From Woeseia sp. (GTDB lineage Bacteria; Pseudomonadota; Gammaproteobacteria; Steroidobacterales; Woeseiaceae), in the NCBI GenBank assembly GCA_003229095.1, contig QIHS01000066.1, forward strand, positions 1 through 6,941: 6,941 nt of DNA, read 5' to 3'. Below the pieces are notes generated by a model. The model was not told where the DNA came from and did no database searches. It saw only the letters and a program-made list of their open reading frames with translations. Every line of letters begins with the position of its first letter. Positions within the stretch are counted from its first letter, which is position 1. Shown one piece after another: positions 5,794-6,941 of this stretch. The position numbers and the translations under genes are program-made.

Positions 5794-6589
5794 CTGGCAG
5801 CCCTCAGGCGTCATCACGGTAACCACCGATTTCGGTCACAAGGGGCCATTCGCCGCCGTAATGACCGGCGTTATCGTGACAAGATTTCGCGAGGCAACCG
5901 TCATCGATCTCGCACACGATATTCCGGCACACTGGCCGCCCGAAGCAGGCTTTTGGCTTAGCCGTTCTTATCGCTTTTTCCCCGTTGGTACGGTACATAT
6001 CGCTATCGTCGATCCTGGCGTTGGAACCGAACGAGAAATTCTGCTGGTGTTGAAAGACGGACACGTATTCATCGCCCCCGACAACGGCTTGCTTGCACCG
6101 CTGCTCGAAAATGCGGACAGGATTTGCAGGCTCGATATGGAATCGCTTGGCAAAATCAGTCTTGGGACACCCAGCCCGACGTTTCATGGCCGCGATATTT
6201 TTGCCCCGGTCGCGGCCGAACTGGCGGCCGGCAGAATCACTATCGACGATGTCGGCATTCCGACCGACGACTGGACGCCAGGCTGGCTCGAAGACCCCAT
6301 CATTGCAGGTGGTCGGGTCACTGGCAGCGTCCTGACCGTCGATGCGTTCGGCAATCTGATCAGCAATATCGATGCATCGCTGATCGAGGATTTTGTCAAC
6401 CCGATCGTCGCGATTGCCGGTCAGCACATTGAAATGAAAACGACCTATGGTCGTGCCAGTCCCGGTGAATACCTGGCGCTCATCAATTCATTTGGCGTGG
6501 TTGAAATCGCCCGGGCAGAGGACAATGCTGCGAACGGGCTCGGCTGCGAACGTGGTGCGCCGGTCGTTGTCAGTGATTCCGGGGACTAA
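5786..6589 (+). CDS. S-adenosyl-L-methionine hydrolase (DUF62/SAM hydroxide adenosyltransferase)
   Basis: This family uses water to split S-adenosylmethionine into adenosine and methionine and is related to the SAM-dependent fluorinase and chlorinase. In the 267-residue protein I see TTDFG (13-17), the catalytic VDPGVGTER (75-83, D76 and R83), PDNGLL (98-103), FHGRDIFAP (133-141, H134) and DAFGNLISN (186-194). D76, R83 and H134 reproduce the Asp-Arg-His triad of the hydrolases with matching spacing. The halogenases lack this set, so hydrolase is preferred. The frame has no ATG or GTG before TTDFG and a stop at 5741-5743, so TTG 5786 is the only standard start. It overlaps the dehydrogenase gene by 8 bp, with AGG (5773-5775) 10 nt upstream. 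The last codons (DSGD, stop) lie in a repeat. Its metabolic link to the dehydrogenases is unknown. Confidence 0.92.
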   Translation: MNDWQPSGVITVTTDFGHKGPFAAVMTGVIVTRFREATVIDLAHDIPAHWPPEAGFWLSRSYRFFPVGTVHIAIVDPGVGTEREILLVLKDGHVFIAPDNGLLAPLLENADRICRLDMESLGKISLGTPSPTFHGRDIFAPVAAELAAGRITIDDVGIPTDDWTPGWLEDPIIAGGRVTGSVLTVDAFGNLISNIDASLIEDFVNPIVAIAGQHIEMKTTYGRASPGEYLALINSFGVVEIARAEDNAANGLGCERGAPVVVSDSGD

Positions 6590-6598
6590 TTCCGGGGA
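6576..6598. repeat. Direct repeat attccgggga at a convergent junction
   Basis: attccgggga occurs at 6576-6585 and again at 6589-6598 with a 13-bp period. The TAA stop of the SAM hydrolase gene (6587-6589) lies between and within the copies, and the glnS stop (6602-6600) is 2 bp further right. From memory, 'attccggggac' blocks belong to short repeats found near REP-associated transposases in Proteobacteria. With only two copies here, chance duplication is also possible. Confidence 0.45.
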
Positions 6599-6599
6599 G

Positions 6600-6941
6600 T
6601 TATCTGCCCGAAAGCGCCTGTTTTTCGATCTTGGCCCAACTATCCCTCAACGTAACAATCCGGTTAAACACGGGCTTTTCCGCGCTGTGATCGCATGAAT
6701 CCGGGCAAAAATACCCCAGCCGTTCAAATTGATACGCCTTGTCGGCAGTAGCGAGAGAAGGCTCAAGGCGGGCGGCAACAATGTTCAGCGAATCCGGGTT
6801 GACGTTGTCCGATACGTTCTCGAAGGATGCCGGATCGGGCACTGTGAACAGGCGGTCGTAGAGCCGAACTTCTGCATCAATCGCGTGCCTGGCGGAAACC
6901 CAATGAATCGTGCCTTTGACTTTTCTGTCGCTGTTGCCGCT
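6600..6941 (-). CDS. glnS: Glutaminyl-tRNA synthetase, C-terminal end (partial)
   Basis: GlnS charges tRNA-Gln with glutamine. Only the last 113 residues are present; the frame is open to the right edge of the window and stops at TAA 6602-6600. They correspond to the C-terminal beta-barrel anticodon-binding domain. KVKGTIHWVSARHA (7-20), EVRLYDRLFTVPDP (24-37), NPDSLNIVAARLEPSL (48-63), YQFERLGYFCPDS (70-82) and AEKPVFNRIVTLRDSWAKI (87-105) match E. coli GlnS almost segment for segment. The tail is a few residues longer than in E. coli. The gene converges on the SAM hydrolase gene with a 10-bp gap. Possession of GlnS, rather than the GatCAB transamidation route alone, fits a gammaproteobacterium. 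Confidence 0.96.
   Translation of the reverse strand, partial: SGNSDRKVKGTIHWVSARHAIDAEVRLYDRLFTVPDPASFENVSDNVNPDSLNIVAARLEPSLATADKAYQFERLGYFCPDSCDHSAEKPVFNRIVTLRDSWAKIEKQALSGR

Noticed and set aside
5790..5822. ATG at 5790 forming an ATGA overlap with the dehydrogenase stop
   Set aside because: It reads a different frame that stops after ten codons (TAA at 5820-5822), so it cannot start the SAM hydrolase gene.
5804..6427. A 207-codon minus-strand open frame opposite the SAM hydrolase gene
   Set aside because: It is fully antisense to a strongly conserved family gene and has no domain or ribosome binding site of its own.

Overview
The window looks like a chromosomal stretch of a gammaproteobacterium. 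The clues are a GlnS-type glutaminyl-tRNA synthetase very close to the E. coli enzyme, E. coli-like MoaA/MoaC/MoaD/MoaE proteins, moderate GC, tight gene packing, and short 'gggctctgacc' and 'attccgggga' repeats of a kind I recall from marine and soil Gammaproteobacteria. The genus cannot be named from the sequence alone.

Left part (1-3226). A truncated MocA-like nucleotidyltransferase gene reads in from the left edge on the + strand and stops at 342. It converges on a five-gene minus-strand molybdenum cofactor operon, transcribed moaA > moaC > mobA > moaD > moaE. The operon genes are 2-5 bp apart or overlap by 4-14 bp. Together they turn GTP into cyclic pyranopterin monophosphate (MoaA, MoaC), add the dithiolene sulfurs (MoaD, MoaE) and attach GMP (MobA). 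The MocA-like gene points to a cytosine-dinucleotide form of the cofactor as well. No moaB/mogA or moeA is present here, so metal insertion must be encoded elsewhere.

Middle (3188-3424). This is a divergent intergenic region between moaA and an acyl-CoA dehydrogenase operon. It contains a good sigma70-like promoter (TTGTAC, 17 bp, TATACT) facing right. An 11-bp perfect inverted repeat has its right arm overlapping the -10 box, and a small palindrome lies just downstream of the probable start site. The leader of roughly 110 nt contains two well-formed hairpins before the ribosome binding site. This is the least explained and most interesting part of the window.

Right part (3425-6589). Three + strand genes form an apparent operon: a large and a small acyl-CoA dehydrogenase subunit resembling the PimC/PimD pair, then a DUF62-type S-adenosylmethionine hydrolase. 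The hydrolase starts at a TTG codon inside the end of the small-subunit gene. The two dehydrogenases look like halves of a heteromeric enzyme, because only the large subunit keeps a catalytic glutamate (at the isovaleryl/long-chain position). The 3' end of glnS (6600-6941, minus strand) converges on the operon.

At both convergent junctions a short repeat remnant supplies or overlaps a stop codon. All genes look intact apart from the two cut by the window edges. I see no insertion sequence, tRNA, rRNA or CRISPR array.
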